A DNA stretch of 64,000 nucleotides from Rhodococcus sp. ARC_M6 (lineage in GTDB: Bacteria > Actinomycetota > Actinomycetes > Mycobacteriales > Mycobacteriaceae), in the NCBI RefSeq assembly GCF_022810305.1, contig NZ_JALGQH010000009.1, positions 62,001 to 126,000 of the forward strand. The letters are read 5' to 3'. The first letter of the stretch is position 1. Each line of letters opens with the position of its first letter. The position numbers were made by a program, and so were the translations under genes. Below are positions 53,267 through 60,939 of this stretch, in pieces. The notes under the pieces were generated by a model. That model did not search any database. It had not been told where the DNA came from and saw only the letters and a program-made list of their open reading frames with translations.

Positions 53267-56200
53267 CGACCCCCGAGTGGCAGTGCTCCTGCGCCAGAAG
53301 GATAGGGCGGCAGGGTTCCGACGAGTGTCGGCGTGAGGGTGATCGCCGACGGATCTGCCCGCCCCACACTGAATTTGCGTACCTCGGACGGCCCACTGAC
53401 CAGGAGATCTGCACCCACTGTGGTACTTGTGGTCGCCACACTGACGCCAGAAGATCCTTCGAAGGGATCAAAGGACGCAACTTCCCGGAAGGCAACATCT
53501 GTCGAATGGTGATCTGGGCTCTCCAAATACATCTCGGGCGCACCATCTAGCCGTGACCCACTCGAGAAGACGCGCACCGTTCCTTCGCCTCCGCGCATCC
53601 CGGTCACGATGGACTTCGCTCCGCCCTCGGCACCGGCCACCCATCCCGTCGAGAGAGAAACTCCGTCCCGATAGTTCGGATCAAACGCCAAGAACTGCGA
53701 CGTCATCACCGGCCCATCCGCATGACCTGCGTGTTCGTCAGCGTTTCCTTTTGCGGCCGCTGCGGCGGTGGGCTGGTAGAGGTCGTAGCGGAATGTCTTC
53801 ACCCACGGTTCGTCGCCCGCGCCCGGCGCTGTGACGATGCTGGCCCGACCGGAATGCGAGTCGACCATTCCGGTGGCAACCGTGACGCCGCTGTTCGAAC
53901 CCGGGTACGGCGTGAATGACCCGAATTCCGCCGGAGCCGTCTTCTTGTCGGCAGGCAGATCAGTCGAGTAGATCTTCACCTGCGATTCCATTCCCGGACC
54001 GGAGCCGACGATGATGTTGTCCGCCAAGGCATTCCCATCGATGTCGACGCCGCCGACGTTGACACCACCGCGGAAGTCCGCGGCAAAAGGAGCGAAGCGC
54101 GCCAACTCATCGGTGAATGGTTCGCCACTAACTGCGTTGTACGCCGCCACTTCCGGAGCCACACCCGGTCCGGTTCCGACGACGAGGTCCAACACCATGT
54201 CGGCATTCACGTCGGCCATCGCGACGCTGAGTGTCCCCTCGAAGGATGGGAACGGCGTCACGGTCGTGACCAACCTGTCGCGGTTGGCATCGAAGATCTG
54301 CACCGTCGCGGGCACGCCGGGTGAACCCGGGACAGCGACCGCATACGACGAGACTTCCGGAATCACGTTGACCGTCGCCATCAGGCCGTTGTCCTCGTGA
54401 TTGAGTCGATGGCAATGGATCACAAACGTTCCGGTGTATTCGGTGAACTTGGTACGCAACGTCACCGACGCCGGAACGAGCGCATTCTCGTTCTCATCCG
54501 TGACCGGGGCGGGCACATTGACGTTGTCAATCCCCCACGGCTGAACTCCCGTCGTAGTTCCAGCGACAGGGTCCACTACTTCCATGACTTGAAAGTCGTT
54601 GACATGGATGTGCATCGGATGCTCGTCGTTGTTGAGGTTGGTGATCTTCCATTCCTCGACGGAATTCAAACGAGGTTGAATGAGGGGAATATTGGGAAAG
54701 GTGTTGTCCGCGAATTCGTAGGTGAAGGCCTTCGGATCACTGTTGCTGGCCTTGTCGTTGCCGAAACCGCCCGAGACCGTCAGTGAGCGCGTCACGTCGG
54801 GGTTCATCGATGCGGTATCCACGAACGAGGTGTACGCATCTAGCGTCTGTCCGTACTCGAATGGCGTTGTCCTGCCTTCACCCTGATCTGGGGTGGCTCG
54901 AATCAACTGCTGGGTCGGAAACGTGAAAAACCCGTCGGCGTAACTGATCACCGACGGATCGACTGTGACGGTACCGAGTTCTGCCGGCGGATTGTCAGTG
55001 CCGTTGTTCGTGTAGAGAATCCCCGGATTGCTCACCGGTTTCGCACCTTCGAGCGGAGGCATTTCCAGAACGAGATCCCCGGATGCGGGCATCGTGACCG
55101 CTATCGCGTATCGGGATGCCGGCGGAATCACGAGCCTGGTCCCGTCACCGTCTACTGGCGGCTGGACCTGGCCGAACGGATTACCGTCCTGTCCGACAAT
55201 CGCAAATTTCGGATGGTTTCCTGTCTCCGTCTCCGTCAATGTGACCGGCATATAGGCGAAGTCACTGATATTTGCGAGGACCCAAATTTCAGTCTGCCCG
55301 GGCTTCAGTTTCAACGATGGCTGGAACTGCCCGTTCACTGTGTACTGCACATCGCGTTGATTGTCCGGCAGCGCCAGGTCGGCCGGAACATTCGTGGAAT
55401 CGCTGGAAAAGCTCTGCAGATTGCCCGGAACAAACTGATTCTGTCCACGATGGTTGGCCGGCGACAGCGGTCCGCTGTACCAATTGGTGAAATACTGTGC
55501 ACCCTCGGTTGTCTCGGAAAAATTTACAGGCACAAGGCTCGGCCGATAGGTGCCGTCAGCAAGTTCGGTGCCAGTCGGAGGCGTCAAGGTCGAGACGAAT
55601 TGGGGCCAGTTCGCATCGTTGAGTTGTCGCCCCTTTCCCTTCCTGTCGAATACGAAGTTGTACTGCAGTGCCATATCGCGAATGGGTATGTCGTTGGCGG
55701 TCACTATCGGCAAATTGCCGTCGGGCCGACCGATTTCGAGCAGCCCTGCCAGTCCGAGGTACGTCTGCTGAGCGGTGAGGGTGTGACGGTGGCTGTGATA
55801 CCAGTACAAGCCGTTGGGCATAGATCCTGGAACCGCATAGTCGTACACGTTCCCCTGACCGGCCGGAATGTTGAGCAACACGTTGTCGCCATTACCGTCC
55901 GGGCTGACATGCACCCCATGCGTATGCAGGTTCAGCGGCGCGGACGTCAGCGCCGGCGGATAGATCGGAACCTTCCCACCCGCCGGTGTGAACGCCGGAT
56001 CGTAGAAATCTTCGATTGTGAGGCCCTGCAAATCGTTGTCGTAGTGGATGATCAATCGCTCGCCCGGGTTCACTCGAAGCGTCGGCGCTGGGTAGACATC
56101 ATTCGCCGACGTTGTTCCGTCGGAGGCACTACCTCGCAAAACCTCGTAGCCGAAGAGCAAGAAATTCGACACCGATCCCGATGCTGTGTCGAGTGGAACC

Positions 56201-56406
56201 GCCCCCTGGTGGGCAGACAATCGCACCTCGAGAACACCGTCTTCGCTGCTGAGCTTGACGGGTTCCTTGAAGTCGACGGGCGTGCCGCCCGATCCGTAAT
56301 TCCTGCCTACGCCGGGTGCCGGATCACTGGAGGTACAGGCGGCCAACGCCACCGTCAGAGACACCACTACCACCGCGACAAGCGCCCTACCCCGCAAAAC
56401 GATCAC
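53263..56406 (-). CDS. Multicopper-oxidase lipoprotein with C-terminal FG-GAP-like repeat domain
   Basis: A 1047-residue exported lipoprotein (VVVVSLTVALAAC lipobox). The oxidase part spans about residues 40-690 with all four copper-binding clusters: HTHGVHVS (161), YHSHRH (203), HPMHIH (596) and HCHRLNHEDNGLM (664), including the type 1 Cys, His and Met. Residues about 700-1047 are beta-repeats of the type DVNADMVLDLVVGTGPG and DIDGNALADNIIVGSGPGMESQVKIY, resembling FG-GAP/VCBS propellers. Substrate may be metal ions or phenolics. The fusion makes it about twice the size of a typical CotA-like oxidase. Divergent from an ArsR/VOC pair. Confidence 0.88.
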   Translation of the reverse strand: MIVLRGRALVAVVVVSLTVALAACTSSDPAPGVGRNYGSGGTPVDFKEPVKLSSEDGVLEVRLSAHQGAVPLDTASGSVSNFLLFGYEVLRGSASDGTTSANDVYPAPTLRVNPGERLIIHYDNDLQGLTIEDFYDPAFTPAGGKVPIYPPALTSAPLNLHTHGVHVSPDGNGDNVLLNIPAGQGNVYDYAVPGSMPNGLYWYHSHRHTLTAQQTYLGLAGLLEIGRPDGNLPIVTANDIPIRDMALQYNFVFDRKGKGRQLNDANWPQFVSTLTPPTGTELADGTYRPSLVPVNFSETTEGAQYFTNWYSGPLSPANHRGQNQFVPGNLQSFSSDSTNVPADLALPDNQRDVQYTVNGQFQPSLKLKPGQTEIWVLANISDFAYMPVTLTETETGNHPKFAIVGQDGNPFGQVQPPVDGDGTRLVIPPASRYAIAVTMPASGDLVLEMPPLEGAKPVSNPGILYTNNGTDNPPAELGTVTVDPSVISYADGFFTFPTQQLIRATPDQGEGRTTPFEYGQTLDAYTSFVDTASMNPDVTRSLTVSGGFGNDKASNSDPKAFTYEFADNTFPNIPLIQPRLNSVEEWKITNLNNDEHPMHIHVNDFQVMEVVDPVAGTTTGVQPWGIDNVNVPAPVTDENENALVPASVTLRTKFTEYTGTFVIHCHRLNHEDNGLMATVNVIPEVSSYAVAVPGSPGVPATVQIFDANRDRLVTTVTPFPSFEGTLSVAMADVNADMVLDLVVGTGPGVAPEVAAYNAVSGEPFTDELARFAPFAADFRGGVNVGGVDIDGNALADNIIVGSGPGMESQVKIYSTDLPADKKTAPAEFGSFTPYPGSNSGVTVATGMVDSHSGRASIVTAPGAGDEPWVKTFRYDLYQPTAAAAAKGNADEHAGHADGPVMTSQFLAFDPNYRDGVSLSTGWVAGAEGGAKSIVTGMRGGEGTVRVFSSGSRLDGAPEMYLESPDHHSTDVAFREVASFDPFEGSSGVSVATTSTTVGADLLVSGPSEVRKFSVGRADPSAITLTPTLVGTLPPYPSGAGALPLGGR

Positions 56407-56536
56407 TGGTTTCCCCGTTCCGAAACGGCGTGAGATACATCAGATCGACGCTCCGTAGCTTACCGAGAAAGTGCCCTGAACAGGAGATTTCGGATACTCG
56501 ACGACGCTCACGCAGCAGCGACCTTCTACTGTGAGC

Positions 56537-56566
56537 TTGATATGCAAGTTGCCACTTGCCTATAGT
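56537..56566 (+). promoter_or_regulatory. Predicted leaderless promoter of the ArsR/VOC operon
   Basis: TTGATA (56537-56542), 18-base spacer, TATAGT (56561-56566), then six bases to the GTG start at 56573. Good matches to both hexamers and no ribosome-binding site. Confidence 0.65.
56544..56559 (+). promoter_or_regulatory. Putative operator in the ArsR/VOC promoter
   Basis: GCAAGT (56544-56549) and ACTTGC (56554-56559), perfect inverted arms four bases apart, located between the -35 and -10 boxes; binding there would block RNA polymerase. Confidence 0.6.
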
Positions 56567-56572
56567 GGGGTC

Positions 56573-56854
56573 GTGGTCAATGTCTACCGTGCTCTCGACG
56601 ACGAGACAAGGCGTGTCATCCTCGACGAACTCGCCGCGAGCGACGGCCAGACTCTGTTCGAGATCTGCTCAATGCTCACGATGAGGCACAACCTCAACCT
56701 CACCCGTCAGGCGATCTCTCAGCATCTCGGCGTCCTCGAATCGGCTGGGCTCGTCATGACCGAGCGTCGCGGACGGTCCAAGTTTCACTATTTCAATCCC
56801 GAGCCACTCGCCGAAATCACCCGCCGATGGCCTCCCAAGACAGGAACACGATGA
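56573..56854 (+). CDS. ArsR-family regulator
   Basis: A 93-residue winged-helix protein (VYRALDDETRRVILDELAAS, NLTRQAISQHLGVLESAGLVMTERRGRSKFHYFN). It lacks clustered cysteines, so metal sensing is unlikely; it belongs to the group usually paired with AHSA1 or VOC proteins. The GTG start 56573 is chosen because the -10 box lies six bases upstream; the frame extends upstream through the promoter, so an earlier start is excluded. The stop overlaps the next gene as ATGA. Confidence 0.85.
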   Translation: MVNVYRALDDETRRVILDELAASDGQTLFEICSMLTMRHNLNLTRQAISQHLGVLESAGLVMTERRGRSKFHYFNPEPLAEITRRWPPKTGTR

Positions 56855-57258
56855 AAATCAAACTGACAAGCCTGTTCGTCGACGACCAACGAGCAGCCCT
56901 CGCCTTCTATACGGACGTGCTCGGCTTCACGAAGCATCATGACATTCCGCTCGGCGACGACTCCTGGCTCACAGTCACATCACCGGAATGGCCCGAGGGC
57001 CCGGAACTCCTGCTCGAACCCGCCAAGCACCCCGCCGTCAAGCCGTACCGCGATGCGCTTGCCGAAGAAGGCATTCCGCTCGCACAGTTCACGGTCGACG
57101 ACGTCGAGGCCGAGTATGCCCGACTGACAAATTTGGGTGTTGTGTTCACTCAGCAACCGACTGACATCGGCACCGCTGTCGTAGCCATCTTCGACGACAC
57201 CTGCGGCAACCTCATCCAGATCATCGCAATGAAGCCGGATGCGAACCCCGATCACTGA
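56851..57258 (+). CDS. VOC-family (glyoxalase-like) protein
   Basis: A 135-residue vicinal-oxygen-chelate protein with two beta-alpha-beta-beta-beta units: KLTSLFVDDQRAALAFYTDVLGF and VDDVEAEYARLTNLGVVFTQQP, ending DTCGNLIQI. ATG 56851 overlaps the ArsR stop (ATGA). It may act on a thiol or aldehyde adduct; it does not have the cysteine pair of ArsI arsenic lyases. Convergent with the CDF exporter, whose stop directly follows. Confidence 0.88.
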   Translation: MKIKLTSLFVDDQRAALAFYTDVLGFTKHHDIPLGDDSWLTVTSPEWPEGPELLLEPAKHPAVKPYRDALAEEGIPLAQFTVDDVEAEYARLTNLGVVFTQQPTDIGTAVVAIFDDTCGNLIQIIAMKPDANPDH

Positions 57259-58278
57259 TCACTCCCGATGCGTAGAACTCGCCGAACCGTGCGCTGGATA
57301 GGCGTGTACGAGAGCGCTCGATAGCTTCGGAACTGCATGTGTCAGTGCATGTTCTGCACTGTGCGCAATCGCGTGCGCTTCGGCGAGCGTCGAACGAGGA
57401 TCGACGTCGAGTTCTGCGTCAGCATGCAATCGGTGGCCGATCCACCGCATCTTCAGTCCGCGAACCCCAAGGACACCCGGTTCGAGCTCCAATGCCCGTT
57501 GGGCCTCGTCAACCAACTCGGGTTCAACGCCGTCCATGAGGCGTCGGAACACATCGCGCGCCGCCGAACGCAAAACAGCCACGATGGCAACCGTGATGAC
57601 GAGGCCGATAATCGGATCCGCCAACGGAAACCCGAGGGCAACTCCCCCAGCACCCAATAGAACTGCCAGTGACGTGAATCCGTCGGTACGAGCATGTAAT
57701 CCGTCGGCGATCAGTGCGGCAGAACCGATCTGCCTCCCGACCTTGATGCGGTACAGCGCCACCAACTCGTTGCCGAGAAAGCCGATCAGGCCGGCTGCCG
57801 CGACCCAACCCAGGTGTTCGACCTCCACAGGATTGATCAATCGCCGAACCGCTTCAACGCCCGCAATTAACGCAGAGATCGCGATCATGACAAGCACGAA
57901 CAGTCCGGCCAAATCCTCGGCCCTGCCGAAGCCGTAGGTGTAGCGACGCGTCGCCGCTCGCGTTCCCAGCGCAAATGCAATCCACAGCGGTATCGCGGTC
58001 AATGCGTCGGAAAAGTTGTGAATGGTGTCCGCCAACAACGCCACTGAACCCGAGATCGCCACGGTCGCGACTTGCGCGACGGCCGTGACACCCAGAACGA
58101 CAAGACTGATCTTGACGGCTCGAATGCCGATCTCACTCGATTCGAGTGCGTCGTCCACACTGTCAGCCGCGTCGTGACTGTGCGGCGAAAAGACCTCCCG
58201 AACGGCGGATCGGAAGCCTCTCGACGGGTGACCATGCCCATGGCCATGCCCCTGCATCGTTTTGGGCTCATGCGTCAT
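57259..58278 (-). CDS. Cation diffusion facilitator (CDF) metal exporter
   Basis: A 339-residue membrane exporter for Zn, Co, Cd or related divalent metals. His-rich N-terminus (GHGHGHGHPSRG), then six membrane segments including SVALLADTIHNFSDALTAIP (HxxxD metal site) and LIADGLHARTDGFTSLAVLLG (second DGxxxxxD-type site), and a cytoplasmic C-terminal dimerisation domain. Its start overlaps the upstream repressor stop as ATGA (58275-58278), so the repressor controls both. Confidence 0.93.
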   Translation of the reverse strand: MTHEPKTMQGHGHGHGHPSRGFRSAVREVFSPHSHDAADSVDDALESSEIGIRAVKISLVVLGVTAVAQVATVAISGSVALLADTIHNFSDALTAIPLWIAFALGTRAATRRYTYGFGRAEDLAGLFVLVMIAISALIAGVEAVRRLINPVEVEHLGWVAAAGLIGFLGNELVALYRIKVGRQIGSAALIADGLHARTDGFTSLAVLLGAGGVALGFPLADPIIGLVITVAIVAVLRSAARDVFRRLMDGVEPELVDEAQRALELEPGVLGVRGLKMRWIGHRLHADAELDVDPRSTLAEAHAIAHSAEHALTHAVPKLSSALVHAYPAHGSASSTHRE

Positions 58279-58688
58279 GACGCACCAACCTCTCCGGTGG
58301 CCTCAGGTGACCTTTCCGGATGGATCTCACGGAGTTCACCGGCGTTGCGATGGTGTCCCGGTAATCCGGGTCCGGCATGCTCGGCATTGAAGACGGCATC
58401 TGTAACCAGTTGGCGCACATGATCATTCTCGAGACGGTAGAACACCGTTGTACCTTCACGGCGGGTGCGAACCAACCGCGCCATACGCAGTTTTGCCAAA
58501 TGTTGCGACACTGACGGCGCCGGCTTGCCGACGCGCTCGGCAAGGTCGTTGACCGACCGTTCCGTGTCCACCAATACCCACAGAATTTGGACTCGAGTTG
58601 CGTCGGCAAGCATCCGAAAGACCTCGACCACCAGATCGACCTGATCTTCGGGGAGCTTTCGACGGCAAACACCACTATCTGCGTTCAT
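58275..58688 (-). CDS. ArsR/SmtB-family metalloregulator
   Basis: A 137-residue repressor: EVFRMLADATRVQILWVLVDTERSVNDLAERVGKPAPSVSQHLAKLRMARLV HTH, ending with DAVFNAEHAGPGLPGHHRN, a His/Asp-rich helix that in NmtR/KmtR/CzrA-type proteins binds Zn, Ni or Co. The ATG at 58688 (MNADSGVC) is preferred over the longer frame because a -10-like TACTAT ends six bases upstream and a palindrome spans it. Likely induces the CDF exporter on metal excess. Confidence 0.92.
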   Translation of the reverse strand: MNADSGVCRRKLPEDQVDLVVEVFRMLADATRVQILWVLVDTERSVNDLAERVGKPAPSVSQHLAKLRMARLVRTRREGTTVFYRLENDHVRQLVTDAVFNAEHAGPGLPGHHRNAGELREIHPERSPEATGEVGAS

Positions 58689-58699
58689 ACGTAGATAGT
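58674..58699 (-). promoter_or_regulatory. SmtB-type operator over the regulator start codon
   Basis: ACTATCT (58674-58680) and AGATAGT (58693-58699) are perfect inverted arms 12 bases apart, flanking the ATG (58686-58688) and overlapping the -10-like TACTAT box. The arm spacing matches that of the arsR palindrome upstream. Confidence 0.6.
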
Positions 58700-58816
58700 A
58701 GATCAAGAATGCCGACGATTGCCCGCACATAAAGACGAAACGTATGCCAAGCTAGCGGTACCGAAAGCCAGCCACCAGCATCAAATGGACACAAACGGCC
58801 TGAGCAGGAGACGACG

Positions 58817-59242
58817 ATGAGTACTGACGACTGGAACGCAGACATCATTGCCACATTCAGAGCTAACGAAGGACAAGTGGGTGGCCCGTTCGAAGGCGCG
58901 CCGATGGTGTTGGTCCATCACCGGGGCCGCAAGTCCGGGCGCGAGTTCATTAGCCCGATGATGTACATGGCCGACGAAAAGGATTCCGACACCATCTACG
59001 TTTTTGCATCCAAAGCTGGAGCCCCCACCAACCCCGACTGGTACTACAACCTCGTTGCTGCAGGCCAAGCCGAGGTTGAAGTCGGAACAGAAAAGTACCC
59101 GGTATCGGTGCGCGAAGTGACCGGCGACAAACGCGAGAAAATCTTCAATCTGCAGGCAAGTCTGTACCCAGGCTTCGCCGAATACGCAGCGAAGACTGCC
59201 GGTATCCGCACGATTCCGGTGTTAGCACTTTGCCGCGCTTGA
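58817..59242 (+). CDS. Deazaflavin-dependent nitroreductase-family protein (Ddn-like)
   Basis: A 141-residue split-barrel protein of the F420H2-dependent Ddn family. LVHHRGRKSGREFISPMMYM and AGAPTNPDWYYNLVAAGQAEVEVG are the family signatures that bind F420. Members reduce quinones or nitroimidazoles. ATG 58817 has CAGGAG upstream. Divergent from the metal regulator. Confidence 0.92.
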   Translation: MSTDDWNADIIATFRANEGQVGGPFEGAPMVLVHHRGRKSGREFISPMMYMADEKDSDTIYVFASKAGAPTNPDWYYNLVAAGQAEVEVGTEKYPVSVREVTGDKREKIFNLQASLYPGFAEYAAKTAGIRTIPVLALCRA

Positions 59243-59319
59243 TTCACGGCAAATGCTGGATCAGCGCCGTTTCCGTTCGGAAACGGACTCGGCCTCGGCC
59301 TCGACTATTGAAAGACCGA

Positions 59320-59706
59320 TCACCGAATTGACGACGGTCCTGTCTGCGCCTTCGCATGGCGCCCGAGCAACACATACCCCAGCCAGGATCCGACAACGAC
59401 AGCCGCAGCCAGGCCCTGAACAATCGGCTCGATACTGACCGGATAGAAGACTCCGGTGATGTAGTGCGCGATAAATCCGGTGGACGGCAACTCGGAGATG
59501 CCGGCCATTCGGCGCGCCCAATTCTCCAGATTTGTGAGTGGGCAGTCGTATCCGACCACCAGCGACCCCGCACCCCAGGCCACCGCCGCAAGGTGAATTG
59601 CAATGGTACGACGCCACTTCCAGGCAAGAAATCCGCCGAATACCACGTACAGCACAAACCCGAAGTGCATGAAGACCGTCGCTATTTCGATGACTCGATA
59701 CACCAT
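59320..59706 (-). CDS. DUF2784-family membrane protein
   Basis: A 128-residue protein with about four membrane segments (VFMHFGFVLYVVFGGFLAW, IHLAAVAWGAGSLVVGYDCPLTNLENWARRMAG, ITGVFYPVSI, AAAVVVGSWLGYVLLG). The segment CPLTNLENWARR after the second helix is typical of DUF2784. Function unknown. Confidence 0.88.
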   Translation of the reverse strand: MVYRVIEIATVFMHFGFVLYVVFGGFLAWKWRRTIAIHLAAVAWGAGSLVVGYDCPLTNLENWARRMAGISELPSTGFIAHYITGVFYPVSIEPIVQGLAAAVVVGSWLGYVLLGRHAKAQTGPSSIR

Positions 59707-59780
59707 CGTCGTCTCCGCTCGTGGCGCGGAAATCCCGCAACAATCCAGACTATCCCGATGCTAGTCCGGTCGACCATTCC

Positions 59781-60407
59781 TTACGCGGTATAGGCGGCGG
59801 TAGTTCGAGCGGCCGCCGCGCGCGCTTCTTCGGGATCATCGCCGGAATTGATGGCAGCTTGGGCCCACAGGTCACTGCTGGTGGCCATGAATGCTTTGGC
59901 CTGGCGACTTGCCGACCACTCCGGCGTCTCGATGGGGGTGTTAATTCCCAGTTCGACGTGACGCGCCAACCCGAGCAGTCCCAGATCCCAGCCGACGCCG
60001 ACCGCGCCCGGCCCGTATTCGGTCCACCGATCCAGATCGACATCAGCCACGTGAGTGAAGTCGAAGAGCGTTCCCCCACTTGCAGTTTCGGACAACTCGA
60101 TGGTCACATAGCTCACCTTCCCGCCGTACTCCCAGGTGATACCAAGCATGCGAGGGGCCTCACAGACCAGAATTTCGCCGCCGGCATTTCCGTCGAGTTG
60201 ATAGCGACCGCCTGGTCGCGCTTCTCCCGAAACCGCCATGAACCACAGTGGGATGCGTTCCAATTCTGCGATCGCAGACCAGACCGTAGTGATCGGTGCT
60301 GCAAGTTCTCGCGACATACCGAGCGATCGAGTCTTGCCTACATCACCGCCGAGCGCACTCAGCGTTCGAGTAACCAGTGGTAGGGAATCAACTTCGTTGT
60401 CGGCCAT
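59781..60407 (-). CDS. SRPBCC-family protein
   Basis: A 208-residue START-like protein (SRELAAPITTVWSAIAELERIPLWF, GGTLFDFTHVADVD) with a C-terminal helix. Common in actinobacteria near stress genes; ligand unknown. It lies 72 bases downstream of hisI on the same strand and may be co-transcribed. Confidence 0.85.
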   Translation of the reverse strand: MADNEVDSLPLVTRTLSALGGDVGKTRSLGMSRELAAPITTVWSAIAELERIPLWFMAVSGEARPGGRYQLDGNAGGEILVCEAPRMLGITWEYGGKVSYVTIELSETASGGTLFDFTHVADVDLDRWTEYGPGAVGVGWDLGLLGLARHVELGINTPIETPEWSASRQAKAFMATSSDLWAQAAINSGDDPEEARAAAARTTAAYTA

Positions 60408-60479
60408 GACGCTCCCGCAGTGTCGGAAAGTTGTCCGCTCAATCGTTGGACAGTGACCTGCTCACCGTCAAGAGCCGCC

Positions 60480-60824
60480 TTATTCAGCGGCGAGCAGTAC
60501 GTCGGTATCGAAACAGCTGTGCGTGCCGGTGTGGCAAGCCGCGCCTTCTTGATCGACGATGAGCAGGATCGAATCCCCGTCGCAGTCCAGACGTACTTCG
60601 TGGACGTACTGGGTGTGGCCCGACGTTTCACCCTTGACCCAGTATTGCTGGCGCGAACGCGAGTAGTACGTTCCCTTGCGTGTTTCCAGAGTCCGTGCGA
60701 GCGCTTCGTCGTCCATCCACGCGACCATCAGAACATCTCCGGTGGACTTTTCCTGCGCGACCGCGCTGAACAGCCCGGCATCGTTTCGCTTCAGCTTCGC
60801 TGCAATTGCGGGATCAAGACTCAT
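60480..60824 (-). CDS. hisI: Phosphoribosyl-AMP cyclohydrolase
   Basis: A 114-residue Zn enzyme opening the purine ring of PR-AMP in histidine synthesis. [45 protein letters not shown] and [26 protein letters not shown] hold the family motifs and the zinc cysteines. In mycobacteria it lies close to bcp and trpE; here they are about 20 kb apart. Confidence 0.95.
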   Translation of the reverse strand: MSLDPAIAAKLKRNDAGLFSAVAQEKSTGDVLMVAWMDDEALARTLETRKGTYYSRSRQQYWVKGETSGHTQYVHEVRLDCDGDSILLIVDQEGAACHTGTHSCFDTDVLLAAE

Positions 60825-60939
60825 AGGACGTTTATACCTGCCGAACGCACCACATACAGCATTTGTATGGTCGCACGACCCGGTAAACGGAGTGAGGACC
60901 TACCGGGTACCTACAAGGGCAACGGGTAGTTGTGTGAAT

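Noticed and set aside
55213-56433. 406-residue plus-strand frame opposite the multicopper oxidase
   Set aside because: Antisense of a gene with clear copper-ligand motifs; no domain recognised in the frame.
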